Source of the DNA: Sipunculus nudus
Lineage: Eukaryota > Annelida > Sipuncula > Golfingiida > Sipunculidae
Length of the DNA stretch: 64,000 nt
Reading direction: 5' to 3'
Assembly: GCA_026874595.1 (NCBI GenBank)
Contig: CM049310.1
Coordinates: forward strand, 24,909,058 to 24,973,057
The stretch's first letter is position 1; the number at the start of each line of letters is the position of its first letter. Positions 48,727-61,463 of this stretch are shown here, piece after piece. Below the pieces are notes generated by a model. That model was not told where the DNA came from, searched no databases, and saw only the letters and a list, made by a program, of their open reading frames with translations. The position numbers and the translations under genes are program-made.

Positions 48727-49432
48727 GTAGGTGTTTATATAAACCAGCAGGAAATTCAGATTTAGTTACAGAATGGTTAAATCCTAGGCTTTTCAGTATA
48801 TTATTGATTTTGTTTGGTCAAAGTCACAAAGAGACAGTTGGTTTAGGAGAAGGGGTGAGAGCATGTAGCTAGATTATTTTCATACTGCCTTAGCTTGCCA
48901 CTAGAGTCTGAAATGGGTGGTACTTTGCTTGTTATTCTGAGTGTGTGGAGTACATGCTGTGACCAGCCGTATTTTATTACATTATCCACTGTCTACATCA
49001 TTAGCTTATGCATACTGTGGTAGCAATAATTTGATTTATCAATTGGTGCATTTTTATGCAGTGATTATTGTCAGTGCAGCACTTAAGTTAATGGAATTCC
49101 AGAGCTGATGTAAACTCATTACACAGATAATTTGTAGAATAAGTTAATGTGGGATCATTTTTTTTAGAAAATGCAAATTAAAACAGTGGCTTAATTGTTT
49201 AAAAGTGTGCCATGACCCTGGATCCCCAAGGCAATGAAGACATCCTGATGAACACCAGATGAGGGAGGCTGACTGAAGATGTCCCCCTCCGCCTTTGAGG
49301 ATATTGTTTTGTTAGACTTGCCGTCACAATCAATAGACTCAATAGAACCATGTCTATCTGAAATGTAACATATTAGTGTGGACTCATAAATATAAAATTG
49401 GCACAACCAGTGCTTGTGGTATTGAATAAGTA

Positions 49433-49434
<2 letters not shown>
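48727..49434. other. non-coding stretch
   Basis: Nothing recognised. A 71-codon - frame (49406-49191) has no supporting signals. Confidence 0.4.
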
Positions 49435-49473
<39 letters not shown>

Positions 49474-49514
49474 TTTGCAGTGCAATTTATTGTTGAAATG
49501 TCCCCCCCCCCCCC
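49435..49514. repeat. (TA)n microsatellite and C13 tract
   Basis: (TA)18 lies at 49435-49471 and C13 at 49502-49514, separated by 30 bp. Confidence 0.95.
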
Positions 49515-52260
49515 TAAAAAAAAGACGGACACTCAAAAGATGCGACAGATATTGGTAAGAGATCTACAGGATAAATTCCATGTAACAGGTTGAGAAAAGT
49601 GGTCCAATCATAGCATATTTACAAAGCTGGCGGTGTCACCCATCAGGTGTTAAAAGGACCGCTTCTAGACACCTCTTGTGTGCATCCTGTGACTGCCAGG
49701 ACTGTTTCAGTCACTGGCTGCTTCCCAGGTGAGACAAAAACTTCTAACGATGTACATTCTACCTGGTGACCTATTACTCTGGCGGAGGGAAGGGTGAGTC
49801 GGGGATCACTATGACGTGATCTTTGCCGTTTGACCTACAGTTTTGGCATACCAGCTGGGTGACTGATTGGTTGTGCTGTACCAGCTGCTGGCTGCTTCAT
49901 GCTTATGTCAGACAGTCAGACACTGCTACCTGCTTCAGTCTGCCAGCAATGATATTTCCCAGGGAGTCTTTATTTACTTGTTTTCTTTCATGTTGCGTAA
50001 CAGGCCGCTATATGTCATATCACATGACAACAGAAAGAAAATCGGGCCAGTCCTTATGCAGTACCTGTCTGTACCAATTTGTTAGCTGCCGCTGTTCTCT
50101 GTAATCCTAATTTGACACCAGTAATTGGCAGCAGCAGCTGGCTGGCTTCATTTTGTTTATGCATAAACCTAACTTGCTTAGCCTATTTGTGTGTGATTAC
50201 AGTAAATGCAAATGTCATTATCAAACAAGTAAAAGCTAACGTGATTGAGTTTGACATTGGACAACTCCCTTATTTGGAATTATTTTAATAATATTGAGAC
50301 AAGAATAACTGTTTAAGTTAGCACCCCTTTTATGTTTGACATTAATGATTTATTACATTTTACATGATGTGTCATGGTGTATTTGTACACTAGGTACCCA
50401 TACATTTATCTCATGTTGTCCTGGCGTTCACATGTAATCTGTGAAAAACAGAAGACTTTGACCATCCATGAAAATTGTATCCATTTACAGTTTTTGCATA
50501 GTCAGTTGATCACTAGCTGATCAAGACAATTTTCTCGCTGATGTCATAATCCTGTCATTACTAACACAACTAATGAAAAGAAATAATTTAGTACTGCTTT
50601 TATTATTGGTTCTATAAAAAAGACATTGTATTGTTCCTTTTCTCTTCTTGAGTACAAGGGCTTTTGCGGTGGCTGTTGTTTTCTGTGCTCTGAATTTCAC
50701 ATGGAGTACTTTAAAGTCACACACAGCATTTTAAATATGTAATGTTTCCTTCTAATGTGTTAAAGACATGGAGAATAACTTTGTGTGTTCAGTTGATCCT
50801 CAGAAATTTTATCTTGGTTAAAGGTGTATGTTGGGTAAAAAGGTAAAAACTTGTACAAACCAGTCAATGAGAGATGCATCTTCTTACCTTTATATCTTCA
50901 GCAAATGTTAATTAACCTATCATTGATACCTGGGAGCTTCTCTACTGAAACAGTTAATTGAATCCCACTCAACAGGATACAGTTATACCAGTAGTTCTTT
51001 TATTTTGGGATTATGTGGCTTTACTAAGGTCAGCATGAAACATAAAATCCAATAATGATAAATGGGCAGCATATAAGATAAGAGCCTTTCCATTACTGAG
51101 AGTAAAGCTATTTCCATTTTCTGATGTTAATGACTGTTTGGAGAAGCATCCCAGCACAGGGTTAATTCAAAGCTCTCAGTCTAACAGCCTCTGGGTGCAT
51201 GGCCTTATTTTAACCTCCATTTGAACTTGTCTAAAATCAGCTGATGCTTTCTTAATTGCACAAGTGGGTGGCATGGAGATACTTTTCTATAAAATAACAA
51301 AATGTGCTTTGGTAATAGACCTGTATAATTGGATCAGGCATTTGAGTTTTGTAGTATCAGTTGTACTTTGTATCTTTCATTTAGTCTCCCAGGAAGATTG
51401 CAGTCATGAAGCAGCATACTGGTACTAATTTTCTGCTTCCTCTAGAAAATTTTGCCTATCGGTCAAAATACCCCCAGCTGCATTCAGGTCACAGTAACCT
51501 TCAGAATTTATCATTCAAAGTTACATTTATATTTTATTGTAATATACCCAGGATATCAGAACATGCCACTGACAGTCTGTATCTTATTGTCACTTATGCT
51601 CTCTTAGTATTTTCAGGCTAACATCTGGTTCATATTGTTAAAGAAACAGGAAACATTTAAGTTATTTCAACACCCCTTTTGATGTTTTTCATGAGTTACC
51701 CTCATCTTGGCTTTAGATGTATTATATAATATAAACTAGGAAAAGTGACACATGTGGTGACAAATGAATTAAAACATTGAATTTTTAGTCATCTTTAACT
51801 TGATATGTATGAACAAAGTCCTTTATCAACAACAAAAAATATGGTGTCAATATATTCCTGAAATGTTATCAGAGATAAATTAAATAGGTCACTCAAACCT
51901 TCCTACTTAATAACAGAGGGTTTGTGGGACTGACATTGCCACCTACACACCCAATGCCATCACACTACATGAGTCAGCCTCCATGGAGTGTTTCTGGAAA
52001 TTTACTGTCACATCAAATTTAAAATGAAATCGTTACATTTTAAGAGATTTTTTAGTAAACTGATGAATTACATGTGATATCATATAAAACCTGTTGGGGA
52101 TCAGGATTCTCCGGGGTTTAAAGAACAGATTCATGACTCCACCAGGACCTTTAAGATTTGTCATTAATAATGTACATGTATCTGTCAAATAACCTTTACT
52201 TGACATTTATTTCCTGCAAAATAATGCTTCATGAAGAGTAAATGTTACAGGAAACATGAG
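49515..52260. other. non-coding stretch
   Basis: The first 400 bp are somewhat richer in G+C and CpG than the rest. Overlapping frames of 69-93 codons at 49823-50288 lie in different frames with no splice support. No repeat is recognised. Confidence 0.35.
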
Positions 52261-52261
52261 A

Positions 52262-52560
52262 CATGTCTGCATCGATGATCGAAAATAAGCAGTTCTTTCT
52301 CGTACGTTACAGATGGTGTTGCGTTCTGCTGCAGATGGTTTTACGTACTTCTGTGTAGGCTGCAGATCATCAGCGGCAGACTTATCTATTTTCATGATGA
52401 GCAGCACGGGAAATAAGGATATTTTATGATCTATGTTATTTATAACTTGTACATGTCATTTACGGTTATTTGCATTTACTGTTGTGTAGGCTGTGCTCTG
52501 TACAGCTCATCAGTCAGCTGTGCATGGAATCACCTGTTGCCGATGGCGCTCCGTGCTTTA
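52262..52560. other. CpG-richer island with a minus-strand open frame
   Basis: More than ten CpGs fall in 300 bp, including ATCGATGATCG, CTCGTACG, TTACGTAC and GCCGATGGCGCTCCG. On the - strand a 66-codon frame (52407 to 52207) reads MLLIMKIDKSAADDLQPTQK and onward. There is no clear acceptor or donor. It may be an exon of unresolved limits, a promoter, or chance. Confidence 0.25.
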
Positions 52561-52984
52561 ATCTGTCTCCTGACCACTGCTGTTTATTCTTTCATATATA
52601 TTTTCTGACAGGGCATCTTTAATGTGGGCATCCTTTGTTGTTTTTCTAGGAGCAGCTGTTATCACCTTTTATGGAGAGAATCATGTGATTTCAAACTGTT
52701 TTTGGTCCTTACCCTTTCACATTTTGATGGTTGTACTGTTTATGTGGGCTGGATATTAATCTTAGCAGCTGTTAAATATGTATACACTATGCCCTTGTAA
52801 GAAGTAAATGTTTTCTAGATAACTGTGTCTAGTGTATAGTCTGTGTTGGATGTTACCAGAGCAGTGTAAAAGTAGTTAACCTGAGAACTGATGAGAAGTG
52901 GTGCTGGCTTTTCTTTATTAGGATTTATTAAGATTATAATCCAGGAAAACATTTGGTGTCAGAGCCACTGCATGATTTTAACTC

Positions 52985-53465
52985 TATAATTTCCGAATGG
53001 GGACTTAGAACAAACCAGCCTGCCTGTGGTTTCTCTGTGGGAATCGCCCACCTCAAGCCACTGTCCCTGGTTTCTCTGTATAGGAAGCAACCACCTGAAG
53101 CCACTGTCTGTGTTTATGCTGTGGAAATCTGCTACCTCAAGCCAATGCCTGTCATTTCTCTGTGGGAATTAGCCACGTCAAGCCACTGTCTGCATGTGGT
53201 ATCTCTGTGGGAATCAGACACACCAAGCCACTGCCTGTCATTTGTCTGTGGGAATCAGCCACCACAAGCCACTGTCTGTGGTTTCTGTGTGGGATTCAGC
53301 CACATCAAACCCACTGTCTGTGGTTTTCTGGGTAAACAAGCAACTTCATGCCACTGTTGGCTATTTCCCTTACAGGGGAATTATGGAGTCATCATCCGTG
53401 GTCTCCTGTGGGAACCAGGTACATCATTTTACTGTCTGTGGTTTCAGTTGAGAGCCAGTCATATT
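52985..53465 (+). repeat. 41-bp degenerate minisatellite, about 12 copies
   Basis: Each unit has GCCACTGTCTGTGGTTTCTC, then TGTGGGAATCAGCCAC and TCAA. The longest open frame of the window (171 codons, 52953-53468) lies over it. Since 41 is not a multiple of three, successive units are read in different frames, which argues against a repeat protein. Confidence 0.9.
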
Positions 53466-54669
53466 TAAGGGCTGATATATTGCCCTATTCAGACATTTTT
53501 CATGTACTTTATTAAAATAATGTTTCACCTAGCTTTTAAAAAAATTTGTAAAAAAGCACTGATCCTGCAGACCACAGGTTGTCTGTTTTGTTTAAGGTGC
53601 AAAATGGCCCCTAATCATAATTAAAACATGTCCAACAAGGATGTCTGGTGGCCAACCAGATGAGGTTTGCATATGAGAAAAGATGTCCTTGTTTCACATG
53701 CTTTCCCAAACAATAACTAGTGACCTCTCATCTTCTGCACATGGGCCACCTCCAATCACAGAGGTTTTCTGTTTGTCTACAAGGGCACATTTATTATATT
53801 TCACAGGGGTATAATAACAAATTTCCTTAGTAGGGATTTCCTACTGTGTTCATAAATACCTGCCCAGAGTGTGTCCAATATCACAAAAATTGTATTTGTA
53901 AGACAGGTGAAATCCTGGTTTTTAACCAGTGATTTTGCATGGTTTCTGGTTTCAAGTGGTTTCTCCAGTACACAGGCCCTGTCCTTGACCTCAGATAAAC
54001 TCAGTGAAACTGAGAAGGTTTGCTTTGTGACCAGGAGATGTTAAATCTGATATTGTAATATTGACCTGCCAAGTCTTATCTAAATTCTTTGTCACTTACA
54101 GAATTCAATCTTACATCTGTCCAGAAAATGTTGAAATAAAAAATCATTAGTTTTGAAATGTATGTTTATTTTTTAAATGTTTACTGTTTAGTGTTTACAG
54201 GGTAAGGTTTTTGAATTGTTAGACTGAATTCCTGTTTCAAGATGCATTTCCTTAACAAAGGTGTACCTTTCAAAGGACAGGTAATTTCACTGTTTGTATT
54301 GTGTTACGTATTTACTCATCTTATTTTTCACTCACAAAGCATTCAAAGCTTCACAGCTAGTTATTGTTCAGCATTCCGTTGTTCTGTAGACTGTTTTTCT
54401 ATTGCTTTCTGTTGAGCATGCTAAATTCGCAACATACTTTCATAAGATATCATTAAATCGTTCTTTAATAAAACAGCAGACCAATGTTGCCATTGGTTCA
54501 AAGATTATATGTTAGATTAATGCAATAAATTACAGGATTGTAAAAAAATACAAGGTATACTATATTTATTGTACAGAACACATAACATCAGTTTAAAAGC
54601 AGCAATTTTCTCTAGTTCTCTGGATGTTCTGTTCAGCCCTGATCTCTGGTTTGTGTTGTGTGATTGCAG
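53466..54669. other. AT-rich non-coding stretch
   Basis: No repeat or gene signal was identified, up to the strong acceptor at 54669. Confidence 0.4.
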
Positions 54670-54903
54670 GTTATTGATGTTACAATAAAAAATAAGATTC
54701 ATCTTCTGAAATTCATACAGGATATTGCAGCTGTTTTTTATCTCTGGTCTTTGATCTGTCAGATATTGGACTTTCAGGGAATAGACAGTTCCTCTTTTTG
54801 CTGTATTCAGATTAATATGGGGACATTTATGGCATGGACTGCCTTTTCTGTGATTTTACTGTGTATACACACTGGGGAATGTAGCTGGTGGAGGGGTAGT
54901 TAA
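54670..54903 (+). CDS. candidate terminal exon, product unknown
   Basis: A very good acceptor (TTGTGTTGTGTGATTGCAG) is followed by 77 open codons in phase 0 ending in TAA. The peptide starts VIDVTIKNKIHLLKFIQDIA and contains hydrophobic stretches (AVFYLWSLI, AWTAFSVILL). Its length is unusual for chance in AT-rich DNA but not decisive. A weak GGG|GTAGTT donor close to the end is an alternative. No family is recognised, and no poly(A) signal was located with confidence. Confidence 0.25.
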   Translation, partial: VIDVTIKNKIHLLKFIQDIAAVFYLWSLICQILDFQGIDSSSFCCIQINMGTFMAWTAFSVILLCIHTGECSWWRGS

Positions 54904-55155
54904 TTATGGCTTGTTTGCTCTACATCATGTCTGTTGTCAGCATCGTAGTTTTATAAGGTCCTTTTAAATGATCCCAGTTGTTCCCTGAGGCAACAAAAAT
55001 GTATTTTTAGGTGAAAATAATGAAACATTTATTGAAATGTTGATTCCAATTTACAATAAGAATCTGACGTATTGATTTGCTGCCTTTGGCCACATGATCG
55101 GGCTATCTGGAGGGTTTCTTTTGAAAGGAAGCAGTGAAGCTTCCAGCTGCTACAG

Positions 55156-55182
55156 AGGTCCATCAGTGATCAGGCTAATCAG
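55156..55182 (+). CDS. candidate 27-nt microexon
   Basis: GAAGCTTCCAGCTGCTACAG precedes AGGTCC...AATCAG, followed by GTAAGC, a strong donor. It is phase 0 in and out: RSISDQANQ. A longer version using the AAAG at 55126 is also open in another frame. A short exon cannot be judged by frame alone. Confidence 0.2.
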
Positions 55183-55755
55183 GTAAGCTTTATGGTCTGT
55201 AACTGTGAAATCCCCAGGAATATCAATGAGAGGCAAGTCCATGGTGGTGTAAAGATAAAGAACAAAGTTCAAAAGTCCACATATCCCATCATTTACTTAT
55301 TTTTTTATGATATAATCAATAAATCCAAGTCTAAAGTAACTGTAGGAGTTAAAAAATATTTTCTCAATAAAACCATTCCCTAGTGTATTTGGCAGCTGAG
55401 ATAAACAATTTAGAGGGCCCATACAAGAATTTAATGAAATAAAGAAATTTTGCATTAGAATATATGTAAATAACACCTAGTTTACTGTTTGCTGTCATTA
55501 TCACCAGATTTATGTCCAATTAATTGTTGCAGTATTGTGTATCTGTCAAAGTAATTTCTGTTTGTCATGTATTTATAGTTACTGGTGACACACCATTTGA
55601 TATGGTTTCGGTTTCTTTTCTTTAGCTTTAGAGCACCACCCTTGTGTGCTGAAGATTTGAACAGCTGACACAGCTATCTGTCACAGAGATCAACTAGGCA
55701 GTTTTTGGCTGTAGCAGTGTGTAACCTGGTCTGTGTTTTCTCGTGTAACATGTAG

Positions 55756-55914
55756 TTGATGAAGTGGACTTCACCGTTCCTCAGCTGTTGGATGTCACTT
55801 ATTTAGTGACATGAGGACATGGCCCCCTTAATGCCAAGGTTGCAGCAGTTTTACTCCTAAATAACACAAGCTTCTTAGCCACACATTTAAAGATAAGGAT
55901 GAAGTGATGACAGG
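55756..55914 (+). other. pair of exon-like segments
   Basis: A TCTGTGTTTTCTCG...ATGTAG acceptor (55755) opens a frame DEVDFTVPQLLDVTYLVT then TGA, a possible C-terminal end. Further right an AAGCTTCTTAG acceptor (55878) and AGG|GTGAGT donor (55914/55915) enclose 36 nt reading HTFKDKDEVMTG. Their frames do not join. They are recorded because the splice signals are good, not because a gene is proven. Confidence 0.2.
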
Positions 55915-57167
55915 GTGAGTTGATTTAGGAGCAGTGACTGGTTGTATTAATGGTGCTTGATTTACTCAGACCTGTCTAACTAACTCTCATAAGCCATTCA
56001 TCTTGAGTGATTGAATACACCACATACAAATCATATATGAAAGGAATCTTCTGAAGGAGCCTCTTCTACAAATTAAGATGAACCTGATTTTTGGTTCACA
56101 GGAACAGACACTGTTTTTCAGACAAACGATTTTGTTTGCTTTATTATTTAGTCATCAATCGAAAGTACAATTTTGGGAGCAGCTCTTGAGCAAAACATCA
56201 ACAAACTTTCCTGTGAAATTAATTTGCAGTAGCTGGCAAAATGTGTTGCCCATTTAATAAAGAAGGTAATTAATGGATCTAATGTAGAAAGACTGCTGTG
56301 CAAATGATTCATTAATTGAATTGTAAATATAATTGGAGATAATACTTTTTTCAATATTTGCAATATTTCAAACTCTTGTATTTGTGTTTTGCATAAGGAA
56401 TAAAAACAGTTAAGAAAGGTGAGAGTGATAGTTAAGCTGTTATGTAACCAAGCAGGTGACAGTTAACATAAGCTGAGCTGACATGTAAACCTTTCTGTAT
56501 AGCACACTTATTTAATTTTCTAGAGCTGGTGGATGTCAGTTTGGACAATGCTAAAAGAGCAGTTATTGTATATGTGTGTGTAAAGAGTAAGGGTTGAAGG
56601 GTATATTTTCCATTAATCTGTAGCATGTTCTGTGCCATTTAATTGCACTTACAGTCAAATCTTGTTGTGTCGATCAGGCTCACCTAATAGAGTAAACTGC
56701 TTTTGTCAAAGTTTCATGCTCAGAATTTGAAGTTAAACTATTACCATATAAGACCCAAATGTGTGGAACCTCTAGAGTAGTCTAAGCTTTTCGAAAGCCC
56801 CTTTGACTTTAACATAACAGGACTTTCTGCACTATGAAAAGGAGATTTTAATGATAACCTTGTAGTGTAGCCTCAGATTCCATTTTACATTTGTAAACAT
56901 CTAGCTTGCTAGCACAATAATTAGCATGCATTGTTAATAGCTAGTACAATAAGAGAATATTCACTTTTCTGTAAAGATGTACTGCATTAAATATCCTGCT
57001 TGTGTAACATTGTGAGGGACTATGCTCAGTATATCTACAGGTGTTTGGTGTTATTGTTTTCAATGCTGTTGAGCTGGTTGGGTGCTGGTTTGGTGCTTGC
57101 AGGTGGTGACAGTCAAGGTAGTGTAAGACAGCAAGCTGTAACAGGTCTGATCTGTCCCTAAGGGCAG
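55915..57167. other. AT-rich non-coding stretch
   Basis: No repeat or gene signal beyond short chance frames. Confidence 0.4.
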
Positions 57168-57319
57168 GCCCTGCCACTGATGCTGTTAAACAGCCAGCCT
57201 GAGTCCAGTGTAAGCTACACAAGTGCTGAGCACTCACACCCATACAGCACCGTAATGACCAGCTGCGTACAGACTGCCTGTACAGACTGCCTGTACATCT
57301 GCCAGCCTCTGTCATACAG
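57168..57319 (+). CDS. candidate exon, opposite-strand frame also open
   Basis: A TCTGATCTGTCCCTAAGGGCAG acceptor is followed by 50 open codons and two bases to ATACAG|GTAACC, a good donor. The peptide starts ALPLMLLNSQPESSVSYTSA. The - strand also has a 128-codon frame over 57327-56941, and a second + frame is open from 57237. A GC-richer patch loses stops in several frames at once, so openness is weak evidence here. ACAGACTGCCTGT is duplicated in tandem at about 57265-57293. Confidence 0.22.
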
Positions 57320-57399
57320 GTAACCATTTACCTGGTGATGGTGGTCTGTAATGCTGTGTTTACTTCGAGGTATATGACGTACCACACATGTACGGCTCA

Positions 57400-59210
57400 T
57401 AACTTACAAACACAGGGTATGTTATGTTACACAGTCTGTTGTATGCTGCTCAGGCTGTGTAGAAATAAGACACAGTGGGCAGGACTCAAGTGACACACTA
57501 CATGTAAGATGTACAGCAGAGTGGTGTACACATGTGCAGACATTAGATGATGAGTATAGACTGTTGTTGTGAGACACCTGCATGGACCTTGTCATACACT
57601 CACTTCACTGTTGGCTTCTTGACACCTTGAAGATTGTCTTTCTTACTGTGTATATACCTGATGTATCAGTGTGTCATATGTTAATCCTTATTGTACATTT
57701 CTCCATGCATCCAAAGTACACAACATGTGAGGATTGTTTATTAACATGCACAGGAAACAAAAACAGTACAATGTACAGGTTACAATAAACTATGAGGATA
57801 CAATTTAACAGGAAGAGATAAATGCATAAAGGTAAGACATGTTTAATATTACATCACTGTGATGTTAGTGTACTTTGTTTATGAGTCAATGAAAAAGCTT
57901 TCATTCAGCTGACAGTTTAGTGTAGGAGAAATGACAAGCTTTTTTGACAGGAGATTTCGAGGTGTGTAAATACATTTCATTATAAAAAAAACAGTGATAT
58001 GAAATATTTTTTTGTCACGATGTAGTATTAAAGCTGTTGCTGTAGGCCCAGACCAGGTCATTACCTGTGACCTGTACAGATTAACTTCCCAATTTTATGA
58101 TAAGCATACTCTATATATGAGGTGCAAAGCTGCATTTGGTTGGATGTATACAAAATATAATTGCTCATCATAGACAGAACAGATGTAAACTAGCTCTAGA
58201 CACTTATGAGTGGTGCCACAAGAGTACTTTATAAATGTACCTTGAGAACACCCAGTTTTCATGGGCTGGGACCAGTTTGATTATCTGCCATTTAGCTTCA
58301 GTTATTAAGGCCACATGCTGTACATCTGGAAAGTAGTATCGTTCTAGCCAAAGTTGTACTTTATGGTCATGGCATGTAATTGTATCCAGAGTCTGATGAT
58401 ATGGCCTCAGAATAATGAACTATCACCCTTTAAATAGCACCAGGATGACCCCTGTAAGTCCCAGTCAAAATATGATTATAGGTTCAAAATTTGTATGTGA
58501 CCAAAATATGGAGTGTAAGTCAGGTAAAGCCTGCTAGTTGAACTTGAAGCCTGCTGTTTTGAATGAATCGAGATAACAATGGTTATCAGTAAATTGGTTA
58601 ATTTGAGTGTAATATTTTTGTGGCAAGCATCAAGCTGATATAGTTTCCCCCATTTCAGAGAGGGTGAGAAGATAATGCTAAACAAATGTCCACAGTAGAC
58701 TTTATTTATTAAACTATCATCTGTTTACTTAAAATCAAATTTTTATTTACATAACATAATGTTGCAGAATGAGACACCTTTAGATTGACATATCCTGTGC
58801 ATCATTTTCGTTTTTATATGGGCACAAAAAATACATCAGGGGAGACACTCAGCTTGTGTTATGTGCAGTGAATGTAAATACATCAAATGTTCCAGCCATT
58901 GCAAGAGTAGATTTTGTGACATCTTCATATATTTCTTGTTGGACAAAAATCACTGAAGGGTCAAAGACTAAACAAAGCAAGACACATACAGTTCGTGAGG
59001 AGACAGAGAGCTTGATGATTTATTAGTGCCTCCCCCATGTATGTCTTTGTTTGTCATAACTTGTCTGATACCCACAACCGGTCCCTGAGGACCCCCTCAC
59101 CTACAGTATGATTATTAACCGTATTGTATCCTCTGAATGTTTGAGTTTTAGTGCTTGTCAAAGGACCAGTCCGTGGGGTGATCCCAGTTCCAGAAAAAAT
59201 GACATCTTTG
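57400..59210. other. non-coding stretch
   Basis: No recognised repeat, RNA gene or well-supported exon. Confidence 0.4.
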
Positions 59211-60720
59211 GTTTTTAGCTCAGCTGACTATAAGTCATCTGAGCTATAGTCGTGGTCCATTGTCCGTCGTCCGTCCGTCTGTCCGTCCGTCCGTCCGTCC
59301 GTCCGTCCGTCCGTCCGTCCGTCCGTCCGTAGATGTGGCACGTTTTGAAACCGTAAGACCTAGGAATCCAAAATTCAGCATAATGTTAGATGTCCCCAAG
59401 ATCTCCTACCAAGCCGAAAACTGGGTCTTTGCGACTTCATTCCTTAAAGAAATTAAGGAAAAACCTCAATTTTTTATTAAAAACCTATTTTCACACTTTA
59501 GGACTGCCTAATATCAAAACCAATCATCTGTTTTTCCTCATATTTCCTATAAATAATCCTCTATATAATTCCTATGTGCATGCCAGAAATTAGGTCTGTA
59601 TTATTTAATTTAAAAAAGTTATGGGCCCAAACATAATGCATTTTGTAAATAATCAGGAAAGAAATTTTATCACTTAACACAAAACTTGTTAAAGCTAAGC
59701 ACTTTTTTTCCAGTAATATTATTTTTATTAATCAAAATTAAATTGTATACCCAAAATTAGATCAAAATCTTTTAAATTTTTAAAAATATTAGCAAAAATA
59801 AAAAATTGGTACCTTAAATTTTGCCCAACTTTGACCATGGCACGTTTTTTTGCTGTAACTGCTGTGGATTTAATTTTCACAGCATGTTTTTGTTAGCATT
59901 TCAACTGTTAACACCAAAAATTTGAAACCAGTTGATCAAAAACTGTAGATTTTATTCAAGTTTTCAAGCACCATGTCACATATTGCTAGTGTTATGCAGT
60001 TTGCTAGAGCTCAGCTCCCGAGCTTCAGCTCTAAGTTCCTTAAATTTGGCATACAGTTAGATTTCTCCAAAATCCCCTACCATGCCAAGAATTTGGTCAC
60101 TAGGACTTAATTCCTTCAAGATATCAATGAAAAACTTCATTTTTCCATTAAAAACCCAATGTTACACTTTAAGACTGCCTAATATCAAAACCACTGATCT
60201 GACTTTGATCATATATAATATACATATTTTTCTATACATTCACTATGCACATGCAAGAAATGATGTCAGTATTGTGTATTTTTTTTAAGTTATGGGCCCA
60301 AACATAATGCACTTTGTAAAAAATCAAGAAATATATTTACTCCCTTAACCAGGGGGAATTGCTGAAGCTAGAGATCTTTTTTGTCAGGGATGTAACATTA
60401 TTTAATCAAGATTCAATTGAATACCCAAAATTAGTTCTGAATTTTTCAAATTTTATAAGTTATTAGTATAAATATAAAATTAGTACCTTAAATTTTGCCC
60501 AACTGTGACCATGGCACGTTTGTTTCCCGTGAGCACTGTTGATATAATTTTCATATCATGCACACATAAGGATTTCAGCTTTTTAGTTTAGAAAGCTAAA
60601 AGAAATTTGCCAAATATTGTAGCTTTTATTAATGTTTTTTATGGGACCCTGTCAGACTTTGGCTCTCTCCAGCCCCTCTTGAGTCACCTGTATGTTGACC
60701 TTGTTGACCTTTCATCAAAT
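59211..60720 (+). mobile_element. dispersed repeat opening with an AGCTCA hairpin and (GTCC)n
   Basis: AGCTCAGCTGACT-ATA-AGTCATCTGAGCT (59217-59245) is an inverted repeat with one mismatch, followed by (GTCC)n at 59262-59330. The body holds two diverged tandem units of about 670 bp: ACTGCCTAATATCAAAACCA lies at 59503 and 60174, and TATGGGCCCAAACATAATGC and CTTAAATTTTGCCCAACT also recur. No coding. This hairpin-plus-GTCC head is a familiar theme in bivalve genomes. The class and the exact right end are uncertain. Confidence 0.7.
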
Positions 60721-61439
60721 TATGCACGCTTGAGGGGAGAATCCAGGCAGCTTATGGCCAGCCACAGTTGATCCAGGTGTTCAACCCAGCTCATCTAGTA
60801 GTTTTAACCAACAACATAACAATAAACAATAAATTAATAAATTTTTATTGGTTTTAAATAACAAATTAAAGAAAAATAGAAAAGGAATTTGTTAGTTTAT
60901 AATAACAGGAAATTAACTTGCAGTTACTGATGATATAAGAATCTTGTATCGATGGGTAGAATGTCACATATTCCAAATAACACCATGCAGTCACCTATGG
61001 CATTTTTCAGTTCATTTTTAATGATAAAGAAGTAAATCATATTATTCATTACTAATCATTAAGGATTATATAAAGGAAATTAATGATAGACAAAGATGCA
61101 GTTGATAATATTAATCTAGATTCCTACTGTGTCTAGTGTGTACATTGATGTGAAATTAGTCCAAAATGAATTTTTTACAGTTATTTTTTAATATAAATAA
61201 AAGCCATAAAACCAGGTACTTATGATCATTATTTAAATGTGTGAATTTTGTATATTCTGGATTCTCAACATCATTGTTTGGTGAAAACTGAATAAATACC
61301 AGACATGGTGCGAATACTTTGTAATTGTATTTAAATACGAATATGATTATGTACTCCATTATAAAATTTCTTGCATAAAGAATGGGAATTCAGGTAAAAA
61401 TGAAAGTATATGAATACTCGTGCAAATACTTTCAAAATG
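60721..61439. other. very AT-rich non-coding stretch
   Basis: Runs of A/T-rich sequence; nothing recognised. Confidence 0.4.
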
Positions 61440-61463
61440 TATTCATGAATGCATTCATGAATA
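61440..61463. promoter_or_regulatory. 24-bp perfect palindrome
   Basis: TATTCATGAATG is followed by its exact complement. A CGTGCAAAT, similar to a POU octamer half, lies about 20 bp to the left. It could be a dimeric homeodomain/POU site or simply a hairpin. Confidence 0.5.

Noticed and set aside
52652-52810. Strong acceptor TTGTTTTTCTAG followed by open frames
   Set aside because: Two of the three frames are open for 37 and 53 codons, showing that openness after an acceptor is not discriminating here; no donor is present.
52953-53468. 171-codon open frame on the + strand, longest in the window
   Set aside because: It lies over a 41-bp tandem repeat that changes frame each unit, has no ATG context or splice support, and matches no family.
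56941-57327. 128-codon minus-strand frame
   Set aside because: Low-complexity Cys/Ser/His/Leu composition, no splice or family support, and a + strand frame with splice sites overlaps it.
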